Below are positions 7,979-17,044 of a DNA stretch of 64,000 nt, one piece after another. Origin of the DNA: Alkalimarinus sediminis. GTDB lineage: Bacteria; Pseudomonadota; Gammaproteobacteria; Pseudomonadales; Oleiphilaceae. Location of the stretch: NCBI RefSeq assembly GCF_026427595.1, contig NZ_CP101527.1, forward strand, positions 3,026,001-3,090,000, written 5' to 3'. The notes under the pieces were generated by a model that saw only the letters and a program-made list of their open reading frames with translations, had not been told where the DNA came from and ran no database searches. A program made the position numbers and the translations under genes. Positions within the stretch are counted from its first letter, which is position 1; each line of letters begins with the position of its first letter.

Positions 7979-10618
7979 CTAAAACGACAGCTCCAGCTCT
8001 GGGTCTACCATCGATAACTGCTCTCGAAACACTTGCTGAATGCGCGCTAAAGACGCCTCATCATCAGCCTCAAACCGCAAAACTAGCGAAGGCGTGGTAT
8101 TGGACGCTCTGCACAAGCCCCAACCATCCGGATAATCAACTCTTACACCATCAATAGTCGAAAGATTTCCACCTTCAAAATTGCCTTGGGTACAAAGGGA
8201 TTCAATTAATTCAAATTTGCCTTCATCCGTCACCGAAACGTTGATTTCCGGAGTGCTCAAGTCTTCTGGGAAGCTTTCAAACACGTCATTAGACGATCTT
8301 TCGTCTATCCCTAACACCTCTAATAAACGGGCAGCACTATAAAGACCATCATCAAAACCAAACCAACGCTCCTTAAAGAACATGTGGCCACTCATTTCAC
8401 CCGCAAGCAATGCACCGGTTTCTTTCATTTTGGCTTTTATCAGTGAATGCCCGGTCTTCCACATAATAGGGCGGCCGCCATAGCCGCTAATTAGCCCATT
8501 GAGACGTCTTGAACACTTAACATCAAAAATAACGTCTGCGCCAGGGTTACGAGAGACCACATCTTTAGCAAACAGCATTAACAAACGGTCAGGCCAAATA
8601 ATTTTACCCGTATTGGTTACTACACCTACACGGTCACCATCGCCATCGAACGCAATGCCTAAATCAGCACCTTCCTCTTCTACTTTTCGAATCAAATCTT
8701 GTAGGTTTTCTGGTTTACCTGGGTCTGGGTGATGATTTGGGAAGGTACCATCAATATCACAGTGTAGTGGAATAACTTCACAGCCCAGCTCTTCTATCAG
8801 CGTAGGCCCCAACTCACCGGCTACCCCATTGCCCGCATCGACTACCACTTTGAGCGGTGCAGCTACGGCAATATCATTAAGGATAGTATCTAGGTAATCT
8901 CGGCTCACATCCTGCTGGCGCACTTCTCCGGCACCATGCTCGTAATCCTGCACCAGTATTCGATCATAGAGTTTCTGAACATCATCACCCGCAAGGGTTT
9001 CGCCTCCCAACATCATTTTGAAGCCATTATAGTTGGCGGGATTATGGCTACCGGTAATCATGACTCCTGAGCCGGTATTAAGATGATGAGTCGCAAAATA
9101 CAATACAGGTGTTGGCACCTGACCGATATTAATGACCTCACGTCCAGTTTTAACCAGACCACTGATCAGCGCCTCAGCAAGTTCGGGGCTAGATAACCGG
9201 CCATCATAGCCAACACAAATAGTCGCCTGACCGCGTTTAGCGGCCTCACTGCCAATAGCCAAGCCGATTTGTAGAACTATTTCGGGCGTTAACGTTTCGC
9301 CGACAATCCCTCTAATATCATAGGCCCTGAATATTGATTGCGGTACTTCAACAGTGCTCGCCTCACTCTCCGACAGCAGATCATCATCTAAGCCGTCTAA
9401 CGGGTCACTTCCATCCGAAGCACCTAACCCTAACAGATCGTCATCGCCGTCCATCATATCAATGTCGAGATCGTCTCCACTCTGAAACAGAGGGTCTGCA
9501 TGATCATTTTCTTCAACTGTTTGAGCTTTTGCTTGCGCCTTTTTGGCCTCTGCAACCGAGTCCATCTTCTTCTCAGCCGCTATGGATAATCGCTGCATGG
9601 TCGCCGCCATAGAGTGAAACATGGCAAACTTAATATCAGGCATCTTGCGCCTTTCAGCGTTAAACAAGTTTTGAGCGTATTGAGTCACGACCATTGACTC
9701 TTTCCTAAGACCTTTAAAGAGAGTCATTAATGGCAATGCAACTACTACTAACACTAACACTGCCCCAACAGCTATCAGCCCCCAGAGCATACCGATATCA
9801 ATAAATGTAGTGGATGACAAAGCAGGCTGAAAACGAACCTGCCAATGGGGAAGCGACGTTGCAAGAGAAAGCACCTCTTCAGAACCCGCTCCTACCGATG
9901 CAACCACTTGCTCAGAGCTACCAATAACCTGTACCAAGCTAAGCTTACCGGCATCAACACCCGCCACTAGCTTCAAGCTCTCTAACACAATTCCCTTTTC
10001 GAAAACTACGAGTAGCACACCCGAAATACTATCTGTTTGAGCATGTTTTACAGGCACTGCAGCCTGCACTAGCCAGTCTTTATCTCTTAAAAAGGCTTCA
10101 GGAGGAGGGCTCTCACCTTTTTCTGCTTTTTTAATCAGGTCGAGACTCGAAAAACCTAGAGGAGTGTCTGACTCTGTATCACGAGAGGCTAACCCTTTTT
10201 TAAAGAAGTAAACTTTGGCTACATAGGGCAAATAACCCTCTATGTTTCTTTCCATCAACTCACGCTTGTCACTGTCATCAAGCGCAGAGCGAACCATCTC
10301 TAATGATGCAATGCTATCAAGCTCTCGCTTTACAAAACTGACTCGCTGATCAATTTGCAACTGCGCACTCGAAAGCGCAATCTGTGAAATTGACTGACTG
10401 ATGTTTTTCTCGGCAGTGGCCACCACAACTACTTGAATTAAATACCCCACTAACATGATGACAGCTAGCGAACAGGCCAAAGCGATATATAGTGGCGGCG
10501 TTAGTGTTTTATGCTTAACTCCCGCTGACTTCTCTTTTTTCTTAACTGCTTTTGCCTTAGCCTTCTCATCGACCACCGAAGCATTTTCTTCTGGTTTGTT
10601 TTTTTTACCTAGCTTCAT
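7979..10618 (-). CDS. algC: Phosphomannomutase/phosphoglucomutase with membrane-anchored N-terminal extension
   Basis: AlgC interconverts mannose or glucose 6- and 1-phosphates, feeding LPS core, alginate-like and other sugar-nucleotide pathways. The enzyme occupies the last 450 or so residues: the catalytic serine loop TGSHNPANYNGFK near residue 524, the metal loop DGDGDRVGV near 655, and the sugar-binding GEMSGH near 745. Ahead of it are a lysine-rich tail, a membrane helix (about 43-65), a periplasmic sensor-like domain, a second helix (about 290-310) and an acidic linker. Pseudomonad AlgC genes have a comparable long form. I start at ATG 10618, behind a good AGGGA site, giving 879 residues; an upstream start at 10663 has no such site. 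Confidence 0.92.
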   Translation of the reverse strand: MKLGKKNKPEENASVVDEKAKAKAVKKKEKSAGVKHKTLTPPLYIALACSLAVIMLVGYLIQVVVVATAEKNISQSISQIALSSAQLQIDQRVSFVKRELDSIASLEMVRSALDDSDKRELMERNIEGYLPYVAKVYFFKKGLASRDTESDTPLGFSSLDLIKKAEKGESPPPEAFLRDKDWLVQAAVPVKHAQTDSISGVLLVVFEKGIVLESLKLVAGVDAGKLSLVQVIGSSEQVVASVGAGSEEVLSLATSLPHWQVRFQPALSSTTFIDIGMLWGLIAVGAVLVLVVVALPLMTLFKGLRKESMVVTQYAQNLFNAERRKMPDIKFAMFHSMAATMQRLSIAAEKKMDSVAEAKKAQAKAQTVEENDHADPLFQSGDDLDIDMMDGDDDLLGLGASDGSDPLDGLDDDLLSESEASTVEVPQSIFRAYDIRGIVGETLTPEIVLQIGLAIGSEAAKRGQATICVGYDGRLSSPELAEALISGLVKTGREVINIGQVPTPVLYFATHHLNTGSGVMITGSHNPANYNGFKMMLGGETLAGDDVQKLYDRILVQDYEHGAGEVRQQDVSRDYLDTILNDIAVAAPLKVVVDAGNGVAGELGPTLIEELGCEVIPLHCDIDGTFPNHHPDPGKPENLQDLIRKVEEEGADLGIAFDGDGDRVGVVTNTGKIIWPDRLLMLFAKDVVSRNPGADVIFDVKCSRRLNGLISGYGGRPIMWKTGHSLIKAKMKETGALLAGEMSGHMFFKERWFGFDDGLYSAARLLEVLGIDERSSNDVFESFPEDLSTPEINVSVTDEGKFELIESLCTQGNFEGGNLSTIDGVRVDYPDGWGLCRASNTTPSLVLRFEADDEASLARIQQVFREQLSMVDPELELSF

Positions 10619-10777
10619 AGGGTTTCCCTGTAATGGAACGTTAAACTCTTCGCCAAATACCAATTTATAACAATATTTATCAAGATAGTAGTAAGTGTAG
10701 ATCAGCTATCAAATATTGCGCCAAGGCTATAAAAATACCTACGCAAACCCAACAAAAGGTTACACCTAGCTAGTAAA

Positions 10778-11239
10778 TCAATGAGTACCAGTTGAACCAA
10801 ACCCACCTTCACCTCTGTGGCTATCGTCAAACTCGGTAACGATCTCAAACTCAGCCTGAACAACAGGTACCAAAACCATCTGTGCGATTCTTTCGCCAAT
10901 ATTGATAGTAAAAGGCTTATCGCCTCGGTTCCAACATGAGACCATAAGTTGCCCCTGATAGTCAGAGTCAATAAGCCCCACCAGGTTTCCTAATACCACA
11001 CCGTGCTTATGACCAAGCCCAGAGCGTGGCAGCAAGACGGCGGCAAGACCTGGATCTTCAATATAAATGGCCATTCCCGTGGGCACCAAAATCGTCTCTC
11101 CTGGTTGGATTTCAATCGATTCATCCAAACACGCCCTGAGATCAATACCGGCGGACCCTTCGGTGGCATAAGTGGGCATGGGTATCTCGTTTCCTAAACG
11201 AGCATCCATAATCTTTAGCTGGAGATTTTTCTTGGACAT
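10778..11239 (-). CDS. dut: Deoxyuridine 5'-triphosphate nucleotidohydrolase (dUTPase)
   Basis: Dut hydrolyses dUTP to dUMP and pyrophosphate, keeping uracil out of DNA and supplying thymidylate synthesis. The 153-residue length and all five trimeric dUTPase motifs fit: [37 protein letters not shown] and the C-terminal arm [10 protein letters not shown] that closes over the active site. It sits between coaBC and algC, all leftward, the usual order in gammaproteobacteria. Confidence 0.97.
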   Translation of the reverse strand: MSKKNLQLKIMDARLGNEIPMPTYATEGSAGIDLRACLDESIEIQPGETILVPTGMAIYIEDPGLAAVLLPRSGLGHKHGVVLGNLVGLIDSDYQGQLMVSCWNRGDKPFTINIGERIAQMVLVPVVQAEFEIVTEFDDSHRGEGGFGSTGTH

Positions 11240-11321
11240 AACTTAACTCTCAATAAATATATAGCACTATTGCAATAAAACTACTTATATAGGGTTGGCG
11301 ATTGACAATACAGCCAACCCA

Positions 11322-12527
11322 TCAGTTTTTTGAGTAATTCGCACGAGATGTAATAAGGTCGATAATATTACCCGCTAATAACGATTTGCTCTGCAGAGAG
11401 AATGACTCGCGCCCCCCCTGCCACAACACCGTAACGGCGTTATCTTCACTATTAAAGCCAATCCGCTGATCCGATACATCATTGGCAATAATCATGTCGA
11501 GATTTTTCTTTTGCAGCTTACCTTCAGCATACGCAATAACGCTCTGAGTCTCTGCCGCAAACCCTACCGTAAAAGGCTTATCTTTACGGGCTGCAATTGA
11601 AGCTACAATATCAGGATTTTTGATCAGTTCGATCACCATTTTGTCTTGGCTCTTTTTGATTTTTTGCTCAGGCACCTGCTCGGGTCGATAATCTGCTACA
11701 GCGGCCGCCGCAATAAATATGTCACACTGCTGATCAACACTGCTCTCAGCTGCCTCTAACATATCTACTGCAGAAGAAACCGGCGTGTATTTCACTCCTT
11801 CAGGTACAGGCAAGGCCACAGGGCCAGATATCAGCTCAACCGAGGCACCTGCATTTCTCGCAGCAATGGCTAACGCATAACCCATTTTTCCCGAGCTGTG
11901 ATTAGACACATATCTAACAGGGTCAATCGCCTCTCTCGTAGGGCCTGCAGTAATGACCACTCTCTTACCTTGCAGAACCCCTTCAGAGAAGTGTTGAGCA
12001 ACAGACGCATACAACTGCTCTGGCTCAAGCATTCGGCCTAACCCCACATCACCGCATGCTTGCACGCCCTCACCAGGCCCCCAGATAAGAGCACTCGCAT
12101 CTTGCACCAACAAGCCCATATTTCGTTGTGTGCGACTATTACTCCACATCGCCTGATTCATAGCTGGAGCAATCGCAACCGGAGCCTCCGTTGCTAAACA
12201 GAGGGTGGTCAGCAAATCATTTGCCATGCCAGCAGTGTATCGGGCAATAAAGTCAGCAGAAGCAGGTGCGACAACAATTAAGTCGGCCCATTTGGCCAAC
12301 TCAATATGCCCCATACCCGCTTCAGCATCTGTATCAAGTAATGTCGTGTGAACAGGGTTTCCCGATAACGCCTGCATCGTAAGCGGGGTGATAAACTCCT
12401 GCGCCCCCGCAGTCATAACCACTCGCACGTCTGCCCCAGATTTAATTAACAACCTGACGAACTCAGCGGTTTTGTAAGCAGCGATTCCGCCTGTGATGCC
12501 TACTAATATTCGACGACCATTTAACAT
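11322..12527 (-). CDS. coaBC: Bifunctional phosphopantothenoylcysteine decarboxylase / phosphopantothenate-cysteine ligase
   Basis: CoaBC performs two successive steps of coenzyme A synthesis. The N-terminal flavoprotein CoaC half begins [15 protein letters not shown] and carries the PAMNQAMW signature near residue 130. The C-terminal CoaB ligase half starts near residue 185 with [18 protein letters not shown] and contains NHSSGKMG and IKKSQDK. I start at ATG 12527 because the family begins at [10 protein letters not shown]; the frame stays open for 41 more codons upstream, but that stretch is hydrophobic and unlike the family. This gives 401 residues. It is divergent from radC. Confidence 0.95.
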   Translation of the reverse strand: MLNGRRILVGITGGIAAYKTAEFVRLLIKSGADVRVVMTAGAQEFITPLTMQALSGNPVHTTLLDTDAEAGMGHIELAKWADLIVVAPASADFIARYTAGMANDLLTTLCLATEAPVAIAPAMNQAMWSNSRTQRNMGLLVQDASALIWGPGEGVQACGDVGLGRMLEPEQLYASVAQHFSEGVLQGKRVVITAGPTREAIDPVRYVSNHSSGKMGYALAIAARNAGASVELISGPVALPVPEGVKYTPVSSAVDMLEAAESSVDQQCDIFIAAAAVADYRPEQVPEQKIKKSQDKMVIELIKNPDIVASIAARKDKPFTVGFAAETQSVIAYAEGKLQKKNLDMIIANDVSDQRIGFNSEDNAVTVLWQGGRESFSLQSKSLLAGNIIDLITSRANYSKN

Positions 12528-12749
12528 AACAACTGCACACCCAAAAATATAAGAGCCATACACCAAACAAGTGACGTTAGGTTCACACAAAGGTAGGTAA
12601 ATAAAACAGAAAATTTGTACTAAGATAACATCTGAGTGATCTTTTTTCACTCCATCATTACATTCAAGTGCCTACTTCAGTTACAATTTTTATCTGGTTA
12701 TGGAAAACCAGAATAATTTCAGTATCAATCCACCATACAAGGATGTGAA

Positions 12750-13424
12750 ATGGCTATATCAGACTGGCCCAGTAATGAGCGCCCACGTGAAAAGTTATTA
12801 GATAAAGGCTCTCAGGCACTCAGCGACGCAGAATTACTTGCAATCTTTTTACGCACGGGCATACCTGGCAAAACTGCGGTAGACCTTTCTCGAGAACTAC
12901 TTAACCGCTTTGGCAGTTTAAGAGGGCTGCTCTCTTCTTCCCTCGAAGAGTTTTGCGCCGCCCCAGGCCTTGGCAGTGCAAAGTACGCCCAGCTTCAAGC
13001 AACGCTTGAGATGGGTAAGCGATACATACAAGAGCAACTGCAAAGTGAAAGTGCTTTAACTAGCCCTACCCTGACTCGAGATTACTTAAAAGCCAAGTTG
13101 ACCGGCCGACCTTATGAAGTGTTTTGCTGCCTTTATCTTGATAATCAACACCGAGTCATTAAGTTCGAAGAACTCTTTAGAGGTACTATTGATGGCGCAA
13201 GCGTCTATCCGCGAGAAGTGGTTAAAAACACCTTAGATAACAAAGCCGCAGCGGTTATTTTTGCACATAATCACCCATCTGGGGTCGCAGAGCCTAGTCT
13301 TGCAGATCAACAGATCACTAAACGACTGATTTCTGCCTTGGCACTCATAGATGTACGAGTATTAGACCATATTATTATCGGAAATGGCGAAACCACATCC
13401 TTCGCCGAAAGAGGGCTGCTATAA
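12750..13424 (+). CDS. radC: RadC-family JAB1/MPN-domain protein
   Basis: The 224-residue protein has a UPF0758/RadC helix-hairpin-helix head ([11 protein letters not shown] near residue 72) and a metal-binding JAMM site, AHNHPSG then D ten residues on, near residue 173. Despite its name the family has no proven role in recombinational repair in the chromosomal form; the JAMM site suggests a metalloprotease or nuclease activity. It sits divergent from coaBC and upstream of rpmB, as in many gammaproteobacteria. Confidence 0.93.
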   Translation: MAISDWPSNERPREKLLDKGSQALSDAELLAIFLRTGIPGKTAVDLSRELLNRFGSLRGLLSSSLEEFCAAPGLGSAKYAQLQATLEMGKRYIQEQLQSESALTSPTLTRDYLKAKLTGRPYEVFCCLYLDNQHRVIKFEELFRGTIDGASVYPREVVKNTLDNKAAAVIFAHNHPSGVAEPSLADQQITKRLISALALIDVRVLDHIIIGNGETTSFAERGLL

Positions 13425-13518
13425 TCAAGCACCAGATTTGTAAATTTAGCACCATGTCATATAAATAATAATCGACAGCCAAAAAAGCATGGTTTTTTGC
13501 CTTAAAATCACGTTTTTT

Positions 13519-13547
13519 TTGCCATTAAATAAGGTTTCTGGTATAAA
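13519..13547 (+). promoter_or_regulatory. Sigma-70 promoter for rpmB-rpmG
   Basis: TTGCCA and TATAAA are separated by exactly 17 bases, about 92 bases before rpmB. The -10 is followed by GGCGGGC, a GC-rich discriminator of the kind linked to ppGpp repression of ribosomal promoters. Confidence 0.7.
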
Positions 13548-13639
13548 GGCGGGCTCCTTGGCTATGACTCCACATTTTAGTCAAGCCAAAGTAAAAGTTT
13601 CAATAGTTACCAACAGACGGTTGGAGACGAGGTCAGGAT

Positions 13640-13876
13640 ATGTCAAGAGTTTGTCAGGTTACAGGAAAAAGACCTGTAGCTGGAAATAACGTTTCTCACG
13701 CAAAGAATCACACTAAGCGCCGTTTTCTGCCAAACTTGCAGAGCCATCGCTTTTGGATAGAAGGCGAAAAGCGTTTTGTTAAATTGCGTGTATCTACTAA
13801 AGGAATGCGCATCATCGACAAGAAAGGTATCGAGCAAGTATTGTCCGATATTCGTTCACGCGGCGAGAAAATCTAA
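13640..13876 (+). CDS. rpmB: 50S ribosomal protein L28
   Basis: This 78-residue basic protein matches L28 end to end: [20 protein letters not shown], then NLQSHRFW and a C terminus with [12 protein letters not shown]. It belongs to the large ribosomal subunit. It has its own strong promoter and is followed 11 bases later by rpmG, the standard pair. Confidence 0.98.
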   Translation: MSRVCQVTGKRPVAGNNVSHAKNHTKRRFLPNLQSHRFWIEGEKRFVKLRVSTKGMRIIDKKGIEQVLSDIRSRGEKI

Positions 13877-13887
13877 GGAGCTTCGAT

Positions 13888-14043
13888 ATGCGCGATAAAA
13901 TCAAATTAGTTTCATCTGCAGGCACTGGTCACTTCTACACGACCGACAAGAACAAGCGTAACATGCCAGAAAAGATGGAAATCAAAAAGTTCGACCCTGT
14001 TGTTCGTAAGCACGTTCCTTACAAAGAAGCCAAAATTAAGTAA
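13888..14043 (+). CDS. rpmG: 50S ribosomal protein L33, cysteine-free form
   Basis: This 51-codon gene begins [19 protein letters not shown] and ends EAKIK, the usual L33 sequence and length. It has no cysteines, so it is the zinc-independent (C-minus) form, whereas L31 in this window is the zinc-binding form. It is translated from a TAAGGAG site 11 bases after rpmB. Confidence 0.97.
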   Translation: MRDKIKLVSSAGTGHFYTTDKNKRNMPEKMEIKKFDPVVRKHVPYKEAKIK

Positions 14044-14106
14044 TTAACCAGGCCTCTACTCTGGCACTGCTCTCAACAGGTAGCACCAGAAATGCTTAAG
14101 AATACG

Positions 14107-14134
14107 AAAAACCTCGCTTATGCGGGGTTTTTTT
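14107..14134 (+). terminator. Intrinsic terminator of rpmB-rpmG
   Basis: AAAACCTCGC and GCGGGGTTTT form a stem around TTAT, followed by a run of T. It lies 64 bases after the rpmG stop. Confidence 0.85.
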
Positions 14135-14202
14135 ATATCCTTCACTCTACCATCTCCTATCTCTCTATTCCTCACACTGCAATCTAGCACCACCTAGACA
14201 CA

Positions 14203-14233
14203 AAAAAGCCGCATTAAAAAATGCGGCTTTTTA
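14203..14233 (-). terminator. Intrinsic terminator of maeB (bidirectional)
   Basis: AAAAAGCCGCAT and ATGCGGCTTTTT form a perfect 12-base stem around a six-base loop. It lies 22 bases past the maeB stop and, with A and T runs on both sides, should also work for rightward transcripts from rpmG. Confidence 0.85.
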
Positions 14234-14254
14234 AACTTACTCTACTTTCAACAA

Positions 14255-15520
14255 TTAGATGATGTCGTCAACAGAGTTAAGTGGGTAGTGTGCAGGATAA
14301 GGCGCATTTGCCACACCCGAATCAACAGCCGCCTTAGCAACTGCCGCAGATACCACTGTCAATAAACGAGTATCAAGAGGCTTAGGTATGATGTTGTCTT
14401 TACCATACTCTAATGCTTCACCACCGTACGCATCGATTACTTCTTGAGGTACAGGCTCTTTTGCCAACTCTCTAATCGCATGTACCGCCGCTACCTTCAT
14501 CTCTTCGTTGATAACCTTAGCTCTAACGTCTAACGCACCACGGAAAATGAAAGGAAAGCCCAATACGTTGTTTACCTGGTTAGGGTAATCAGAACGACCA
14601 GTTGCCATGATCAAGTCATCACGAGTTGCCAACGCCGTTTCAACGTTAATTTCTGGGTCAGGGTTAGAGCAAGCGAATACAACAGGGTTTGGAGCCATTG
14701 TTTTCAGCACTTCTGCTGGCAACAAGTTTGGACCAGACAGCCCAACAAATACGTCAGCACCGTCACAAGCATCAGCCAATGTGCGCTTATCAGTATCGTT
14801 AGCAAACATTGCTTTGTACTGGTTCAAATCGTCACGACCAGAGTGGATAACACCCTTACGATCCAACATGTAAATATTTTCTGACGCAGCACCACAGCTA
14901 ATAAGCAGCTTCATACAAGCTACAGCGGCAGCACCCGCACCAAGACATACGATCTTGGCTTCTTCAATTTTTTTGCCTTGCAACTCAAGCGCGTTCAACA
15001 TACCCGCAGCCGTTACAATCGCAGTACCGTGTTGATCGTCATGGAATACAGGAATATCACACTGCTCGATCAAAATGCGTTCGATTTCAAAACACTCCGG
15101 CGCTTTGATATCTTCAAGGTTGATACCACCAAAAGTATCAGCAATACGACGTACAGTATCGATAAATGCCTGAGGGCTCTCAGAGTTTACTTCGATATCA
15201 AATACATCAATACCGGCAAAGCGCTTAAATAGAACGCCTTTACCTTCCATAACAGGCTTACTTGCTAAAGGACCAAGATTCCCTAACCCAAGAATCGCAG
15301 AACCATCAGAAATTACAGCAACCAAGTTACCTTTAGCCGTATACTTGTAAGCATTTTCGGGATCTTTAGCGATCTCACGAACAGGCTCTGCCACTCCAGG
15401 GCTATATGCCAAAGACAAATCTCTGGAAGTTTTTGTTGGCTTACTGATCTCTACACTGAGTTTACCCGCTTTCGGATTTGCGTGGTAATCGAGTGCAGCT
15501 TGCTTCATATCTTCAGACAT
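14255..15520 (-). CDS. maeB: NAD(P)-dependent malic enzyme, short form
   Basis: This enzyme decarboxylates malate to pyruvate with reduction of NAD(P), linking the TCA cycle to gluconeogenesis and NADPH supply. The 421-residue protein has the N-terminal malic domain (YSPGVAEPVREI near residue 38, LEDIKAPECFEIE near 135, FHDDQHGTA near 158) and the dinucleotide loop GAGAAAVACMKLL near 197. It lacks the C-terminal phosphotransacetylase-like domain of the E. coli MaeB, matching the pseudomonad short form. It has its own terminator. Confidence 0.93.
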   Translation of the reverse strand: MSEDMKQAALDYHANPKAGKLSVEISKPTKTSRDLSLAYSPGVAEPVREIAKDPENAYKYTAKGNLVAVISDGSAILGLGNLGPLASKPVMEGKGVLFKRFAGIDVFDIEVNSESPQAFIDTVRRIADTFGGINLEDIKAPECFEIERILIEQCDIPVFHDDQHGTAIVTAAGMLNALELQGKKIEEAKIVCLGAGAAAVACMKLLISCGAASENIYMLDRKGVIHSGRDDLNQYKAMFANDTDKRTLADACDGADVFVGLSGPNLLPAEVLKTMAPNPVVFACSNPDPEINVETALATRDDLIMATGRSDYPNQVNNVLGFPFIFRGALDVRAKVINEEMKVAAVHAIRELAKEPVPQEVIDAYGGEALEYGKDNIIPKPLDTRLLTVVSAAVAKAAVDSGVANAPYPAHYPLNSVDDII

Positions 15521-15727
15521 TGCTTCTTTTCCGTCTTGACGTTAATTAAATCAGGAAAATCATCAGGGATGTTTCCCTCTCACCTTTCTCAGCGAGCCTG
15601 ACTATTACTTAGCCACGGGCGCGATATTATCCCTTGTTTCAGTTTTTCACACAAGGGCAAGAATAAAACAACAATTGAGGTTAGAGCAAAGATTTGATCT
15701 AACGCATACTTTCCCACCCATCTATCA

Positions 15728-16576
15728 CTAGAGCAAAGGCGCAATAAATGCAGCAGGATGCTTCACCGACATAAGATAAGGCTTGTACTTCTTGGCTTTC
15801 TGTTTTGCACTTAAATTCTTTTTAATCAGCCAGCCACTCACAATCAGCTCTCGCCCAACGAGTTCCTGCAATGCTTTACGCTCAAAGAATTCTTGCCCGC
15901 TAGCAGGTATCATTACGGCTAGCGCACCCTCAAACAGCAACCACCAAGTACTACCCGGCTTTAAAATCACTCGCTCAAGCCGCCCCGTCACCACACGAAA
16001 CCCCGTATCAGAGCGCTTCAGGTTAAGCGCGCTGCGGGGCGCATAATAGACATCATTCCACACCCCTCGCCTTGCTGTACGAGCTTCAATCTGGGCCTGC
16101 CGCAAACAATCCTGCATCGCGATATTTGGCGGGATCGCAATTGCGAATCCTAAACCCTCTCTCACCAATACAACCTCTGCACTAACCCCCTTGTGGGTAA
16201 AGACATGGGCAAGCAAACGGCCATAACGATCTTTTGCCTCCTCCCCGACTTTTAAGTAGATTAAAGCGGAATCCCCCACAAGCTCAATCAATCGCTGCTT
16301 TGCCAGCACTGAAAAAGGTTCTGACTGCCGGCCTTTTTTACCCAACTCAGGGGCGTTGACACCAATAAGCCTAACCTTTCTGCCATCCTGCAACCATATC
16401 GTATCACCGTCGACCACACGCTTAACCTTCGCGCGCTCCATTGCCGACAAATCGCCACTGGAAGCACCAGAGCATAATGAAGCTTTCGCAGGCGAACCTA
16501 GCAAAAGCGCAAAGCACAAAAAAAGGGCGCCCAAAATGGACGCCCTTTTTTGTGATAACATATCGCCGCGATTCAT
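15728..16576 (-). CDS. Secreted staphylococcal-nuclease-like (SNase) protein
   Basis: This gives 282 residues from ATG 16576, or 277 from ATG 16561. A signal peptide (about residues 6-33, ending SPAKAS) suggests export. The SNase domain follows: DGDTIWLQDG near residue 56, VRLIGVNAPEL with the catalytic arginine, and DRYGRLLAHVF with the second arginine near 120. In the usual VDTPE/IDAPE motif the calcium-binding aspartate is asparagine here, so metal use may differ. The last 90 residues are a poorly conserved beta-rich tail. A gene of this kind sits next to rpmE in pseudomonads. The rpmE terminator lies within its signal-peptide codons. The frame is open further upstream but runs into rpmE. 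Confidence 0.85.
   Translation of the reverse strand: MNRGDMLSQKRASILGALFLCFALLLGSPAKASLCSGASSGDLSAMERAKVKRVVDGDTIWLQDGRKVRLIGVNAPELGKKGRQSEPFSVLAKQRLIELVGDSALIYLKVGEEAKDRYGRLLAHVFTHKGVSAEVVLVREGLGFAIAIPPNIAMQDCLRQAQIEARTARRGVWNDVYYAPRSALNLKRSDTGFRVVTGRLERVILKPGSTWWLLFEGALAVMIPASGQEFFERKALQELVGRELIVSGWLIKKNLSAKQKAKKYKPYLMSVKHPAAFIAPLL
16515..16553 (-). terminator. rpmE intrinsic terminator, inside the nuclease gene
   Basis: Read leftwards, CACAAAAAAGGGCG and CGCCCTTTTTTTGTG pair around TCCATTTTGGG, itself partly paired, with a T-run. It lies 46-84 bases beyond the rpmE stop and starts about eight codons into the nuclease gene. Confidence 0.8.
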
Positions 16577-16598
16577 ATCGACCCGCAACAACAACATA

Positions 16599-16814
16599 TT
16601 AGCCTTTGCTAATACGGCTACCAAAACGCTTCTTGAACTTGTCAACACGTCCGCCAGCTTCAACACCTTTCTGCTTACCAGTGTAGAAAGGGTGGCATGA
16701 TGAACATACGTCAATATGGATATCTTTACACATTGTTGAACGTGTTTTGATAACGTTTCCGCAACTGCATGTTGCAGTTACTTCTTCATATTTTGGGTGA
16801 ATACCTTCTTTCAT
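16599..16814 (-). CDS. rpmE: 50S ribosomal protein L31, zinc-binding form
   Basis: The 71-residue protein starts [14 protein letters not shown] and carries the zinc cysteines CSCG, C and CSSCH of the C-plus L31 type, ending [14 protein letters not shown] 16814 has a GAGG site eight bases upstream and matches the family start; eleven further upstream codons in frame are not part of the family. In species with a cysteine-free paralogue, this form is replaced during zinc starvation; no paralogue is visible here. Confidence 0.97.
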   Translation of the reverse strand: MKEGIHPKYEEVTATCSCGNVIKTRSTMCKDIHIDVCSSCHPFYTGKQKGVEAGGRVDKFKKRFGSRISKG

Positions 16815-16943
16815 TTTGAACCTCGGGTTTCTCATGCCGCTACCCAATCAGCGATCAAATCTGTTGCTGGGCACCGCATTTCATTGCATCATAAGACGAT
16901 AAATCATCTTGCGGGGTGGCATAAAGCCAAAATCAGACCGCGC

Positions 16944-16971
16944 ATCTTACCAAAAAAAGAACAATTAGCAA
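16944..16971 (-). promoter_or_regulatory. Candidate sigma-70 promoter for rpmE
   Basis: Read leftwards, TTGCTA and TAAGAT are 16 bases apart, followed by GCGCGG, a GC-rich discriminator. It leaves a leader of about 120 bases before rpmE. Confidence 0.55.
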
Positions 16972-17044
16972 GATCTATTACAAAACAACTCTTGCTAACG
17001 CCAAATTAAAACAAACGAACAAACCGCCTGGGATAAACTACGCC

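Noticed and set aside
10702..10971. Leftward 89-residue frame at the 3' end of dut
   Set aside because: It overlaps dut in another frame and has leucine-rich, unlikely composition; dut explains the sequence.
12528..12650. N-terminal extension of CoaBC by 41 residues
   Set aside because: It is hydrophobic and cysteine-rich, with no family match; the standard start is at 12527.
13484..13530. Terminator of radC at the A/T-rich palindrome
   Set aside because: AAAAAAGCATGGTTTTTT is a weak A/T-only stem; it may be chance, and the rpmB promoter elements overlap the next T-run.
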